A stretch of DNA of 61,200 bases from Dehalococcoidia bacterium (GTDB lineage Bacteria > Chloroflexota > Dehalococcoidia > GIF9 > AB-539-J10), in assembly GCA_016930935.1 (NCBI GenBank), contig JAFGFT010000029.1, positions 1-61,200 on the forward strand. The letters run 5' to 3'. Positions 33,565 through 41,747 of this stretch are shown here, piece by piece (the stretch's first letter is position 1; each line of letters begins with the position of its first letter). The translations under genes were made by a program, and so were the position numbers. Below the pieces are notes generated by a model. That model searched no databases, was not told the origin of the DNA, and worked only from the letters and a program-made list of their open reading frames with translations.

Positions 33565-34968
33565 CTACGAGAATTCCCGGCCCACGGGACGTTTCACTTC
33601 CGAGATGAGGTACAGATGCTTGCCCGCGGATGTGAGCTCGACACGGTCGACGATGGCGACTTCCACAAGGACATCATCTCCAATCCAGCCACGAAATTCG
33701 GCGCTGACCGAGGTAATCAGTGTCTGCGCATCTCTGGAGGAAAGGATGGAGTTGGTGACAACTCTCACCGTCACGTGGTCGATTCGCTCCTGAACCAACT
33801 GGAATTGCCTGATGCCGAGAGAGACGAGGCCGGAGGAGTCAAGCGTGTTCGTTGACAGCCTCTTTCCCGAAGGTGTGTAGATGGCGCTGCCGACCCTGCC
33901 AACGACGGCGGACAGCCGTGGGAGAGAGCGACCACAGGCGCAAACGCCCATGACGAATGAACTCTCGTCAGCCGTATCGTAGCGAATAAGAGGAAAGCCA
34001 TACTCGTGCAGGTTCGTGACAAGCACACGACCAAGACGCCCGGGTTCGAGAGGCTTTCCCTCGTCGTCAACGACCTCCACGACGAGGTCTTCCGCAGCAA
34101 CGTGCATCCCTGCATGAGCATCGCATTCCATGGCAATGTCATAGTTCTCGAATGAACTGTACTTGGAGAACGGCTCAGTTCCGAACACGTCTCTGAGCAG
34201 AGCGCGTTGCACGTCCAGAAGCTGCTCTCCTCCTGTGACAATGGCTCCCACCTCCGGTGCCTGAAGCCCCGAATCCCGGATGAATTCGGCGATGATGCAG
34301 ACGGCGCTCGCGTACCCTCGCAAAGCGTGCGGGCGCAATGCCGCAACGCGGTCCACGACACGTCGCAGCGACGAATCGGAGAAATCGACGGGGTTCTCGA
34401 AAGCGTCGCGCGAAAGGAAACGAACCAGGCGATTGAAGGGAGCTTCCTCCACAAACCCGTCACGTCTTCTTCCTGCGATGTGCAATACCGGGTCGCCCGG
34501 GTACACGCCGGCCCACGCCAGTGCCCGCAGCGAACGCGCATAGCCGTGCGACCATCGATTCTCTCGCGAAGAGTAGAAGGCAAGCGGCGTGCCGGTCGAG
34601 CCGCTTGTACGCCCATGGAGAAGCTCGCCACGAGGGAATCCCTCAGCCAGCAGCTCGCCGCAATGCTCCCTCACATCTTCCTTGGTGAGGACCGGCAACA
34701 AAGACAGGTCCGCAGCGGTCCTGATGGAGTCAGGGGACACGCCACAAGCGTCCATCAGGCGACGATAGTGAGGGACTCGTTCGTATGCGTGGTGGATGAG
34801 GCGTTGCAGACGCTCCGACTGGAGCTGTTCGATGCGCTCCTGTGGCCACCACTGCGATTCCTCAAGCTCCTTGAGGCAGCGCATCGTGTGCGTTCCTCTG
34901 AGAAGGTCGAGGGCAGGAGCCAGCACCAGTCTCTTCAGCGCCCGTGAGGCACTCACATTGCGCGACAT
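33565..34968 (-). CDS. Phenylacetate-CoA ligase-like adenylate-forming enzyme (PaaK family)
   Basis: The 467-residue protein has the adenylate-forming signature GRTSGSTGTPLAFYSS (about residues 122-137), a VGAIVTGGEQLL segment, the NYDIAMECDAHAGMHVAAEDLVVEVVD core, and a C-terminal domain with GRVGSAIYTPSGKRLS. It starts like PaaK and CapK-type proteins (LQRLIHHAYERVPHYRRLMD). Such enzymes activate aromatic or other acids, or act in polysaccharide and F390-type reactions; the substrate is not evident. No partner genes flank it, so the pathway is unknown. ATG 34968 is the first start before the conserved part. Confidence 0.8.
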   Translation of the reverse strand: MSRNVSASRALKRLVLAPALDLLRGTHTMRCLKELEESQWWPQERIEQLQSERLQRLIHHAYERVPHYRRLMDACGVSPDSIRTAADLSLLPVLTKEDVREHCGELLAEGFPRGELLHGRTSGSTGTPLAFYSSRENRWSHGYARSLRALAWAGVYPGDPVLHIAGRRRDGFVEEAPFNRLVRFLSRDAFENPVDFSDSSLRRVVDRVAALRPHALRGYASAVCIIAEFIRDSGLQAPEVGAIVTGGEQLLDVQRALLRDVFGTEPFSKYSSFENYDIAMECDAHAGMHVAAEDLVVEVVDDEGKPLEPGRLGRVLVTNLHEYGFPLIRYDTADESSFVMGVCACGRSLPRLSAVVGRVGSAIYTPSGKRLSTNTLDSSGLVSLGIRQFQLVQERIDHVTVRVVTNSILSSRDAQTLITSVSAEFRGWIGDDVLVEVAIVDRVELTSAGKHLYLISEVKRPVGREFS

Positions 34969-35023
34969 TATGCCTGCCCGACCAACCCAACTCAAGGGGA
35001 TGAACTCGTCCAACAAGACTGTG

Positions 35024-35155
35024 GGGTTTCGGGGACACCACACTTAATTCATCCTCACGTTTGAAACTGACACTTCTGGAGCACTGCAATCCACTGCTTG
35101 CCTGGTTCCAGCTTTGGCACAACAGAGATAAGTATGGTGTCCCCTTAATTCCTTA
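35024..35155. repeat. REP-like GGGGACACC element (about 130 bp)
   Basis: GTTTCGGGGACACCACACTTA at the left and AGTATGGTGTCCCCTTAATT at the right are inverted. The interior ends GGCACAACAGAGATA, almost identical to the element at 37843-37967. Confidence 0.75.
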
Positions 35156-35178
35156 GTCCACTTGTGCAATTCACCAGG

Positions 35179-35327
35179 TTACGGGCGAGGCATGCCATCG
35201 CCCCGGCAGATAGCCGCCTGCCACCCATCCGGGGCGTTCACGAACGCCCCCTACAAGCGGGGCCACGGGATTGTGACACCATACTCATTTCGCGTGAACA
35301 GCGGGGTGAATGGTATCCCCGAAACTG
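35179..35327. repeat. Palindrome A (reverse), partial 140-bp-element hairpin, degenerate REP-like element
   Basis: In order: inverted palindrome A (35179-35206), GGGGCGTTCACGAACGCCCC with CTAC (35230-35255), and a weak GACACCATACTC...GGTATCCCC pair (35268-35327). The 34.97-35.41 kb gap holds nothing else visible. Confidence 0.65.
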
Positions 35328-35410
35328 GCACTCATTGACAGTCACAGACGCACTCGGTACTGTCCTCGTATACGCTCATCGCGAATCGGACGGAGAGGAG
35401 AATCGGCAGC

Positions 35411-36205
35411 ATGAAAGGCAACCGCCTCAGAGATCTGTTGAATGAAGGCAAGCCAACGCTCGGTACCCATATCATCAGCCCATGGCCAGGCATCGTAGAA
35501 GTCATCGGGCATTCAGGTGCGTTCGACTATGTTGAGTACACCGGCGAGTATTCACCCTTCAGCCTTGAGCAGATGGACAACTTCGGCAGGGCCATCGAGC
35601 TGTTTCCCACCATGTCTTCAATGATGAAGGTGGAGGAGCACGGCAGGGAGTTCATTGCAGGAAGAGCGATTTGCGCCGGCATCCAGAATATCCTGTTCGC
35701 GAGTTGCCGTTCAGCAGACGATGTGAAAGAGTGCATGAGGCTGGTGCGACCGGAGACCCCGGAAGCCAGGGGACTGCGCGGCTGCACGATGTCCCGCAAC
35801 CTTGCCTACGGCCTGTGGGTCGGCTCCGACGAATGGATAGCGGCGATGAACGACACGGTTGTTGCCATCATGCTTGAGAAAAGCGTGGCACTGGACGACC
35901 TCAAGGCGATACTCTCCGTCAAGGGCGTGGACATGGTCCAGTTCGGACCGGCGGACTACTCGATAAGCATCGGCAAATCCTTCCAACCCGGCAGCGCCGA
36001 ATTGCAGCAGAAAGAGCGTGAGATAGTAGAGATGTCCCTGGAGATGGGCGTGGCGCCCCGCGTGGAGTTGCACAGCCTTGAACAGGCCAAGCCGTTCTTC
36101 GATATGGGGGTTCGCCATTTCTGCATCGGCTGGGATGTGATGGTGATGACCAACTGGTGCAAACAGCAGGCGGATGCCTGGAAGAACCTGCGGGATATGG
36201 GCTAG
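35411..36205 (+). CDS. HpcH/HpaI family aldolase or lyase
   Basis: The 264-residue protein has the HpcH/HpaI layout: MKGNRLRDLLNEGKPTLGTHI, the VEYTGEYSPFSLEQM strand, the ETPEARGLRGCTM substrate loop, a metal-ligand glutamate in VVAIMLEKSVAL, and KGVDMVQFGPADYSISIG containing the conserved GPADxS. Members cleave 2-keto-3-deoxy or 4-hydroxy-2-oxo acids to pyruvate plus an aldehyde with a divalent metal. GAGGAG lies 10 nt upstream of the ATG. The gene is monocistronic and its substrate is not readable. Confidence 0.85.
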   Translation: MKGNRLRDLLNEGKPTLGTHIISPWPGIVEVIGHSGAFDYVEYTGEYSPFSLEQMDNFGRAIELFPTMSSMMKVEEHGREFIAGRAICAGIQNILFASCRSADDVKECMRLVRPETPEARGLRGCTMSRNLAYGLWVGSDEWIAAMNDTVVAIMLEKSVALDDLKAILSVKGVDMVQFGPADYSISIGKSFQPGSAELQQKEREIVEMSLEMGVAPRVELHSLEQAKPFFDMGVRHFCIGWDVMVMTNWCKQQADAWKNLRDMG

Positions 36206-36350
36206 GCCCGAGCATTCTGATACCTTTGACTGGAACACGACCACGGGCCATCGGTCAGCGAATATAGGATAGAGGTGTGGATGGGAGCGAGGAATGGACC
36301 GGAACAAGCCGGGTACAACCCATTCCGCCGCCACGCTCCGGGAGGTGAGG

Positions 36351-37175
36351 GTGATTGAGTTACCGGAGGCCGCCGTTCTGGCGTCCCAGATCAACAGGGC
36401 TATTCGCGGGAAGACCATCAGGCATGTCATTGCAGCCCACAGTCCGCACAAGTTCGCCTGGTATTTCGGCGACCCCCAGGACTATGGCAGCCTGCTGACC
36501 GGCAAGGTTATCGGCGAAGCCGTGAGCTACGGAGGGCAGGTCGAGATTGCGGCCGGCAACGCCAGGATACTATTCACCGACGGCGTGAATCTGCGCTATT
36601 TCGCCGGGGGAGAAAGCCCGCCCCCAAAGCACCAATTGCTGCTCACGTTCGACGACGGTTCGTTTCTTGTGGGTTCCGTGCAGATGTACGGTTGCCTGTC
36701 CGTATTCCCCGAAGGAGAGAACGACAACACATACTATCTTGTCGCGAAGGAGAAGCCCTCTCCTCTGACCGACCGTTTCGACGAAGCATGGTTTGGCGCC
36801 CTGTTCAACAAGGACACGGACGATTTGTCCCTCAAGGCATTCCTGGCTACGGAGCAGCGCATCCCCGGACTGGGAAACGGAGTGCTGCAGGACATCCTGT
36901 TCAATGCGGGAATGAATCCCAGGAAGAAGGTGGGCTCGCTGTCCGAAGCCGACAAGAAACGGTTGTTCGATTCCATCAAGACCACCCTCTCAGAAATGGT
37001 GGCCGGGGGTGGCAGGGATACGGAGAACGACCTTGCAGGCACCCCGGGTGGGTACAAGACCAGGATGAGCAGAAACACCGTGGGGCAACCCTGTTCCGTG
37101 TGCGGCAAGCCAATCTGGAAAGAGGCCTACATGGGAGGCAGCGTCTACTTCTGTGCCAAATGCCAGAAGGTGTAG
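36351..37175 (+). CDS. Fpg/Nei-like protein lacking the catalytic N-terminal proline
   Basis: The 274-residue protein has the H2TH region IPGLGNGVLQDILFNAGMNPRKK and a C-terminal four-cysteine zinc finger (CSVCGKP...FCAKCQKV), so it is a formamidopyrimidine-DNA glycosylase/endonuclease VIII homologue. GTG 36351 is the likely start (GGAGGTGA just upstream). The protein then begins M-I-E-L-P-E, whereas active Fpg/Nei enzymes begin M-P-E-(L/G)-P-E with Pro2 as nucleophile. The arginine normally before the last cysteine pair (GGRxTxxC) is Ser here (YMGGSVYFC). Base excision by the usual mechanism is doubtful; DNA binding may remain. Confidence 0.8.
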   Translation: MIELPEAAVLASQINRAIRGKTIRHVIAAHSPHKFAWYFGDPQDYGSLLTGKVIGEAVSYGGQVEIAAGNARILFTDGVNLRYFAGGESPPPKHQLLLTFDDGSFLVGSVQMYGCLSVFPEGENDNTYYLVAKEKPSPLTDRFDEAWFGALFNKDTDDLSLKAFLATEQRIPGLGNGVLQDILFNAGMNPRKKVGSLSEADKKRLFDSIKTTLSEMVAGGGRDTENDLAGTPGGYKTRMSRNTVGQPCSVCGKPIWKEAYMGGSVYFCAKCQKV

Positions 37176-37206
37176 GTGGGAATTGAGGGAACCATCCTCT
37201 TTCTGA

Positions 37207-37842
37207 TGTAGGGGCAGGCTCCCACGCCTGCCCGCCCGCAACATGGTCATCACACGCCCAACGCTGCAAACAGGATGGGGGCAGGAATGAAAGACGGGCC
37301 ACTTGGTGTGGGGCGGGGTTGAATGGAATCTCCAGTTACGGGCGAGGCATGCCATCGCCCCTACAGATAGCCCCACACTACCCTCATCCATGGCGGGCAG
37401 GCGTGGGAGCCTGCCCCTACGTCCGGACACCAAGCACCCGTCCCCCAATCCTCCTGCGCACATCGTTACCCCCAACAACAACCACCCTTCTGAGGTAGGG
37501 GCGGGCCCCCGTGCCCGCCCACCACAAGTCCTTCACACGCCCAACGTTGCCGACAAGACCGTACCAGGAATGGAGGAAGTGTCGCGATGGTAGTGCGGGG
37601 TTGAATGGAATCTCCGGTTACGGGCGAGGCATGCCATCACCCCTACAGATAGCCCCACACCACCCTCATCCATGGCAGGCAGGCGTGGGAGCCTGCCCCT
37701 GTACCCGGACACAACCTCGGCCCCATGACACGCTGCCACTACCACCACCCCACTCACTTTCCCCCATCCCAACCCTTCCTCACTCAACGTTGTCGCCAAC
37801 CGCAACCCTCGTCTGTTACAGGGACAGGCTCCCGCGCCTGAC
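37207..37842. repeat. Repeat-filled gap with a 282-bp imperfect tandem duplication
   Basis: This 800-bp gap has no gene. Motif D copies lie at 37207-37235, 37388-37422, 37495-37525, 37668-37703 and 37816-37842; inverted palindrome A lies at 37335-37363 and 37617-37645. The unit starting GGGGTTGAATGGAATCTCC recurs at 282-bp spacing (37315 and 37597) with the same A then D order, so it arose by local duplication. Confidence 0.8.
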
Positions 37843-37967
37843 AATTGCGGGGACACAATACTCATTTCATTCCTGCGTTCGGACCTACTCTTGAAGACCT
37901 CTCTCAGCCGCCACGTGCATGCCCCCTGCTCTGGCACAGCAGAGATAAGTATTGTGTCCCCATAACT
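37843..37967. repeat. REP-like GGGGACACA element (125 bp)
   Basis: AATTGCGGGGACACAATACT at the left and AGTATTGTGTCCCCATAACT at the right are inverted. The third position of the arm core is changed the same way in both arms (ACACAAT instead of ACACCAT), which preserves pairing. Confidence 0.75.
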
Positions 37968-37985
37968 GACGACCTCAGCAGGCGC

Positions 37986-39308
37986 TCACTGCTGCCAACC
38001 TGGCCCCGAGCCGGGGAATCCCACTCGTCCGTTCCCCCTCTTGACGTGCTTCAGGGCCTTCTCAACTGCAGATGGCGTGAAGACGGTCTTCCAGTACTCC
38101 GGTGAATCGGGAGGCACCAGCGCCTCGATCGCAGCGCAATGGACGACCTCCTGTATCTGGGCCGGAGTGAGACCGGCGGTACTTCCCACCAGTGCCTCAA
38201 CGATGTCGGCAGGTATGGGAATCTTCGTGGCCAGGTAATCAAGATACGCCCTGCGCTGCGTGGCATCGGGCGGGTCTATCTCGATGACGCGATCGAACCG
38301 CGACGGCCGGTCCTTCAGTGCCTCGTCGAGTATCTCCAGCCAGTTCGTGGTGGCCACAATCACCACATTGCGACAGTCCTGCACACCATCGAGCGCGAAC
38401 AGCAATCGGGACAACGCATCGCCGGTTCCATAGCCCGAACGTATCCGTCCCTGGCCGATAAGGTCGATGTCCTCAAGAAACACGATTGACGGGCTGAGGT
38501 CGGCGGCCACGGCAAACAGATCATCGATATAGATGGGATGAAGCAAGTCGCCCGTGTGCGCCAGGATGCAGGTCACTCCGGGGCTGGTATTCATCAGCAC
38601 CTTGCAGATAAGGGTCTTCCCCGTACCCGGCTTCCCCGTGAGCAGCAGCCCGCGGCGCGGTGAGACGCCATACGGTTCAAGGCCGGATGACCAGTCGAGA
38701 AACCGCGTGGTATGAGCGACAACAGCCTCTTTCATGTCTTGAGACAGTGCGATGTCATCCCACGTCTTGTTCGCAATCTCAAGGAACTTCATCCGCATGG
38801 AGAACTCGACATTTTGCCCCCTATACAGCTTCTTCTCCCTGAGCTTCGTCTGCATTGCGCGGGCAAACGCCTCAGCCTTGCGTTGCTGTCCGATGGCCGC
38901 ACGGACAACCATCTCTGCTCCCTCAGCGGGGTCGAGCGACATGTGCACCACAAGCCTGACTTCTTTGCGCCTGAGCAGTACAAGTCCTCCGTAGAACAGT
39001 TCTTCCCACTTTCCGGGTCCAACGTTGACGCGGGAATATATCGCGGTGCCCCCGCTGTGGCCAAAGGCATGGGCCAGCTTCCATCCGCCCGCCCTGCACT
39101 GCCGATTCAGCGCCCACGCCATCATGTCGCAGTACATCCGGGAAGCGCTGAGCGGGATGTCGACAATCTTGTCGTCACCCAGGAAGGACGCGATTGTCTT
39201 GTTCATCTTCTTGTTCTGTGCGCGAACCTCTTCAAGGACTTCATCCATCCCCGGTGGCTCGTGCCATTGCTGTGTGGTGTAGTCTGTGACATCTATCTCA
39301 AGCGCCAT
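37986..39308 (-). CDS. AAA+ ATPase (CDC48/FtsH-like single ATPase domain)
   Basis: The 440-residue protein has an N-terminal domain (about 1-205) without a recognised family. One AAA+ module follows: Walker A GKPGTGKT near residue 230, Walker B IVFLEDIDLI near 280, an arginine-finger region DRPSRFDRVIEIDPPD and a C-terminal lid. GGAGG lies 8 nt before ATG 39308. It follows the DnaJ-type zinc-finger gene by 72 bp on the same strand. The pairing suggests a chaperone or unfoldase acting on substrates delivered by the zinc-finger protein. No protease domain is visible. Confidence 0.8.
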   Translation of the reverse strand: MALEIDVTDYTTQQWHEPPGMDEVLEEVRAQNKKMNKTIASFLGDDKIVDIPLSASRMYCDMMAWALNRQCRAGGWKLAHAFGHSGGTAIYSRVNVGPGKWEELFYGGLVLLRRKEVRLVVHMSLDPAEGAEMVVRAAIGQQRKAEAFARAMQTKLREKKLYRGQNVEFSMRMKFLEIANKTWDDIALSQDMKEAVVAHTTRFLDWSSGLEPYGVSPRRGLLLTGKPGTGKTLICKVLMNTSPGVTCILAHTGDLLHPIYIDDLFAVAADLSPSIVFLEDIDLIGQGRIRSGYGTGDALSRLLFALDGVQDCRNVVIVATTNWLEILDEALKDRPSRFDRVIEIDPPDATQRRAYLDYLATKIPIPADIVEALVGSTAGLTPAQIQEVVHCAAIEALVPPDSPEYWKTVFTPSAVEKALKHVKRGNGRVGFPGSGPGWQQ

Positions 39309-39380
39309 GTCTTTCGCCTCCATATACACAAATGAGTCTCGCATACCCCTGTGACAGCTGGTTGTCACAAAGATGTGCTC

Positions 39381-39626
39381 TCAGGATGAAATCCGTCCCG
39401 CATGAAATCCGAAGCCATTGCACCCGGTGCAGGTAATCTGCCCAATGAGCCTGCCAGTCTCTCCCCAACCATCGCACTCGGGGCACTCCTGCCAATTCGC
39501 CATGCGCTCGTCTACCTGTCCCGTGCCTTCGCATGTCGGACAGACCTTGTGCGTCTGAAATCCCGGGGCAACGAACTTCGGACCCAGGATGGACCCCCTA
39601 CCCATGCAGTTCGGACATATCACCAT
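39381..39626 (-). CDS. Stand-alone DnaJ-type zinc-finger protein
   Basis: The 81-residue protein consists of four CxxCxGxG modules: CPNCMGRG, CPTCEGTG, CPECDGWG and CTGCNGFG. This is the complete two-zinc cysteine-rich domain of DnaJ without J domain, G/F linker or substrate domain. In DnaJ it binds non-native protein and helps transfer it to DnaK. Here it is followed by an AAA+ ATPase gene. GGGAGGGATGAG precedes the ATG. Similar free-standing zinc fingers occur in several bacteria, but the link with this ATPase type is not one I know. Confidence 0.8.
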   Translation of the reverse strand: MVICPNCMGRGSILGPKFVAPGFQTHKVCPTCEGTGQVDERMANWQECPECDGWGETGRLIGQITCTGCNGFGFHAGRISS

Positions 39627-39745
39627 CTCATCCCTCCCTGTTGCGGCTCCCCTGTACGGGTGAAAGCCAGATTTCCCTTATATGTCGACACCCCTGAAAA
39701 ATGCAAGCGTCCCATGGTGGGATTTGCGATTGGCGCAGCTTTGGG

Positions 39746-39862
39746 GGAATTTCCGGGACACCGTGCGCATGTCAGTTCGGAAAACCCATGAATGGTGTTC
39801 CCGCAATCGTGCCAGAGCACAGACAATCACGGACCACCACGGACTGACACGGAGGAAACCAG
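39746..39862. repeat. Degenerate REP-like element and inverted F repeat
   Basis: GAATTTCCGGGACACCGT...GAATGGTGTTCCCGCAATC (39746-39808) is a decayed GGGGACACC element. ACAATCACGGACCACCACGG with GACTGACACGGAGG (39822-39862) is repeat F in reverse. Confidence 0.6.
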
Positions 39863-39913
39863 TCGACGACCGACCACCGGCGCTGGAATTGTGGGAACAC
39901 GCATTGCCCTGAG

Positions 39914-39942
39914 GTAGGGGCGGACCCACGTGCCCACCCACC
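39914..39942. repeat. Motif D copy
   Basis: GTAGGGGCGGACCCACGTGCCCACCC is a divergent copy of the CAGGCTCCCACGCCTG palindrome family. Confidence 0.5.
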
Positions 39943-39991
39943 ACATGGTCATCACGCGCCCGATGTTGCCGACAACAACCACCCTTCTGTT

Positions 39992-40129
39992 GTAGGGGCC
40001 GTTCGAGAACGGCCCGTTGATTGCCAGAAATCGAGGTTGTAGAAGTTCGACGAGATTGTTGAGTTGAGACCTATATGAACTCCAGCCTTGTCCTGCGTCG
40101 ACGAACGGGCTCTTCGCGAAGAGCCCCTA
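39992..40129 (-). repeat. 140-bp dispersed element, copy 3 (inverted)
   Basis: Runs from GTAGGGGCCGTTCGAGAACG to GAAGAGCCCCTAC, the reverse orientation of copies 1 and 2. With copy 4 it forms a direct tandem of about 240-bp period; copies 3 and 4 also share the flanking GCCGACAACAACCACCCTTC. Confidence 0.85.
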
Positions 40130-40230
40130 CATCAGAACGGAATCATGGGTGAAGAGGGCAAGGCTCCCACGCCCACCCGCCACACGGTCATCACGTGCCC
40201 AACGCTGCCGACAACAACCACCCTTCTGTT

Positions 40231-40369
40231 GTAGGGGCCGTTCGAGAACGGCCCGTTGATTGTCAGAAATCGAGGTTGTAGAAGTTCGACGAGCTTGTTG
40301 GATTGCGGCAGATGTGAACTCCGGCCGTGTCCTGCTTCGACGAACGGGCTCATCGCGAAGAGCCCCTAG
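40231..40369 (-). repeat. 140-bp dispersed element, copy 4 (inverted)
   Basis: Same as copy 3 with scattered substitutions; it ends GCCCCTAG instead of GCCCCTAC. It lies about 105 bp before the C_GCAxxG_C_C gene. Confidence 0.85.
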
Positions 40370-40476
40370 ATCAGAACCGAATCTTGTGAACACCACCGCG
40401 CAACGTCAGGAGCACGCATTGACGCCCCAACACGTCATGCTCTACGCTGACTCGATTGAACACACGGAGGTAACCT

Positions 40477-41004
40477 ATGCCCACCACCACGTCACGAGAA
40501 GAACTACTGGACACCATTGAGAAAGAGGCTGTGTTTCTTGAAAAGGAATATCACGGCTGTTCACGCTGCGTGCTCATCCCACTACAGAAGCACCTCGGCA
40601 TCGGCAACAGTGCCGTCGCCCGCGCCGCCGCTCCACTGGCCGGAGGCATCGCGCTCACCGGTGACACCTGCGGCGCACTGCTGGGCGGACTGCTCGCCGT
40701 CGGACTTGTGATGGCCGACGACAACATCGAAGACAACCAGGCATTCCTGGACACCATGGCCGCAGGCTTCCGCTTCCACCGCCGCTTCCAGAAAGCGTTC
40801 GAGGCCACAACCTGCCGCGATCTCCAGACCGCGAAGGCGGGCAAGTACTACAGCATGGCCAAGCCGGAAGAGTACAAGGAGTTCGTTGCCCTCGGTGGCT
40901 ACGAGATATGTTCTGCCCTCGTCGGCAAGGCAGCACGACTCGCTGCCGAGTACATACTGGAACTCAACGACAAGGGCGCGCTGCCCGTCAAGCTCAGCGT
41001 CTAA
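40477..41004 (+). CDS. C_GCAxxG_C_C family redox-type protein, copy 1
   Basis: The 175-residue protein has the family cysteines: GCSRC near residue 28, GDTCGALLGGLLAVGL near 65 (the G-x-CGAxxG motif), CRDL near 110 and a final C in GYEICSALVGKAARLAAEYIL. Members are thought to bind a metal or Fe-S cluster, or to use redox-active cysteines; the function is not established. GGAGGTAACCT immediately precedes the ATG. It is convergent with the endonuclease III-like gene (4-bp overlap of ends). A paralogue lies at 54.7 kb. Confidence 0.85.
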   Translation: MPTTTSREELLDTIEKEAVFLEKEYHGCSRCVLIPLQKHLGIGNSAVARAAAPLAGGIALTGDTCGALLGGLLAVGLVMADDNIEDNQAFLDTMAAGFRFHRRFQKAFEATTCRDLQTAKAGKYYSMAKPEEYKEFVALGGYEICSALVGKAARLAAEYILELNDKGALPVKLSV

Positions 41005-41708
41005 ACGGCAAACGCACTCGGGCACAGGCCGTTCAGCACGCAACTGCCACATGCAGGGCGTCGTGCGTGGCAGACCAGCCGTCCGTGCTCGATAAGATGA
41101 AGGTGAAAGCGGTACCTGTCATCCGGAGCCACCATGGCCTCCAGGGCGGCATGTGCCGCTTCAGCCGTCATGCGACGGTCTATCAGGCCCAGCCGCTTCG
41201 CCACACGATGCACATGCGTATCAACGGGCAGCGACGGCAATCCCAATGAGAACAACAGCACGCAACTGGCCGTCTTCAGCCCCACCCCTTTGAACCCCGT
41301 CAGGTAGTCACGCGCCGCATCCGGCTCCATCGCACTCAGGAAAGACAGGTCGAGCGAGCCATTGTCCCTTTCGAGAGATTCCAGCATCGACTTGATGCGG
41401 ACGGACTTGATTCGTGACAGACCCGAGGCACTGATGGCCGACTCTATATCCAGGACGTCCGCACGGGCAACACCCTCCATCGAGCCGAAGCGGTCGAGCA
41501 GCGACTCAAACGCGCGGTGCGAGTTCACATCAGCCGTGTTCTGCGACAGTACCGTCTCTATCAGCACGTCCACCGCCCGTCCGCGCGACCGCCATATTCG
41601 CGGGCCGTACTCCGCATCCAGGAAACGCAGCATATCAGGAAGACGAACCGCACCGTCGACTAAGGCGTCCACCGTACGATTGGGAGAGGTCTCAAGCTGG
41701 TCAGACAT
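41001..41708 (-). CDS. nth: Endonuclease III-like DNA glycosylase
   Basis: The 235-residue HhH-GPD protein has the helix-hairpin-helix LTGFKGVGLKTASCVLL, which supplies the catalytic lysine, and VDTHVHRV with the catalytic aspartate. A [4Fe-4S] motif C-x6-C-x2-C-x5-C closes the protein (CHARRPACGSCVLNGLC). It removes oxidised pyrimidines and nicks abasic sites. Sequence relatives without exact EndoIII specificity exist, so the substrate range is open. ATG 41708 has AAGGA about 10 nt upstream; 41726 is an alternative. The divergent nucleoside hydrolase gene begins 39 bp away. Confidence 0.85.
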   Translation of the reverse strand: MSDQLETSPNRTVDALVDGAVRLPDMLRFLDAEYGPRIWRSRGRAVDVLIETVLSQNTADVNSHRAFESLLDRFGSMEGVARADVLDIESAISASGLSRIKSVRIKSMLESLERDNGSLDLSFLSAMEPDAARDYLTGFKGVGLKTASCVLLFSLGLPSLPVDTHVHRVAKRLGLIDRRMTAEAAHAALEAMVAPDDRYRFHLHLIEHGRLVCHARRPACGSCVLNGLCPSAFAV

Positions 41709-41734
41709 GGCACGTGATTCCTTCATTGTGATAG

Positions 41735-41740
41735 TGTAAT
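41735..41740 (+). promoter_or_regulatory. -10 element TGTAAT, apparently leaderless nucleoside operon
   Basis: TGTAAT ends 7 nt before the ATG at 41748 and no ribosome binding site intervenes. Confidence 0.4.
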
Positions 41741-41747
41741 CGACGCA

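Noticed and set aside
36990-37937. Open frames of 90-163 codons across 37.0-37.9 kb
   Set aside because: They consist of repeat A and D sequence in different frames and share the same repeat-derived peptides.
37207-40380. Possible CRISPR array because of many short palindromic repeats
   Set aside because: Repeats are not evenly spaced, spacers are not unique sequences of constant length, and no cas genes are present.
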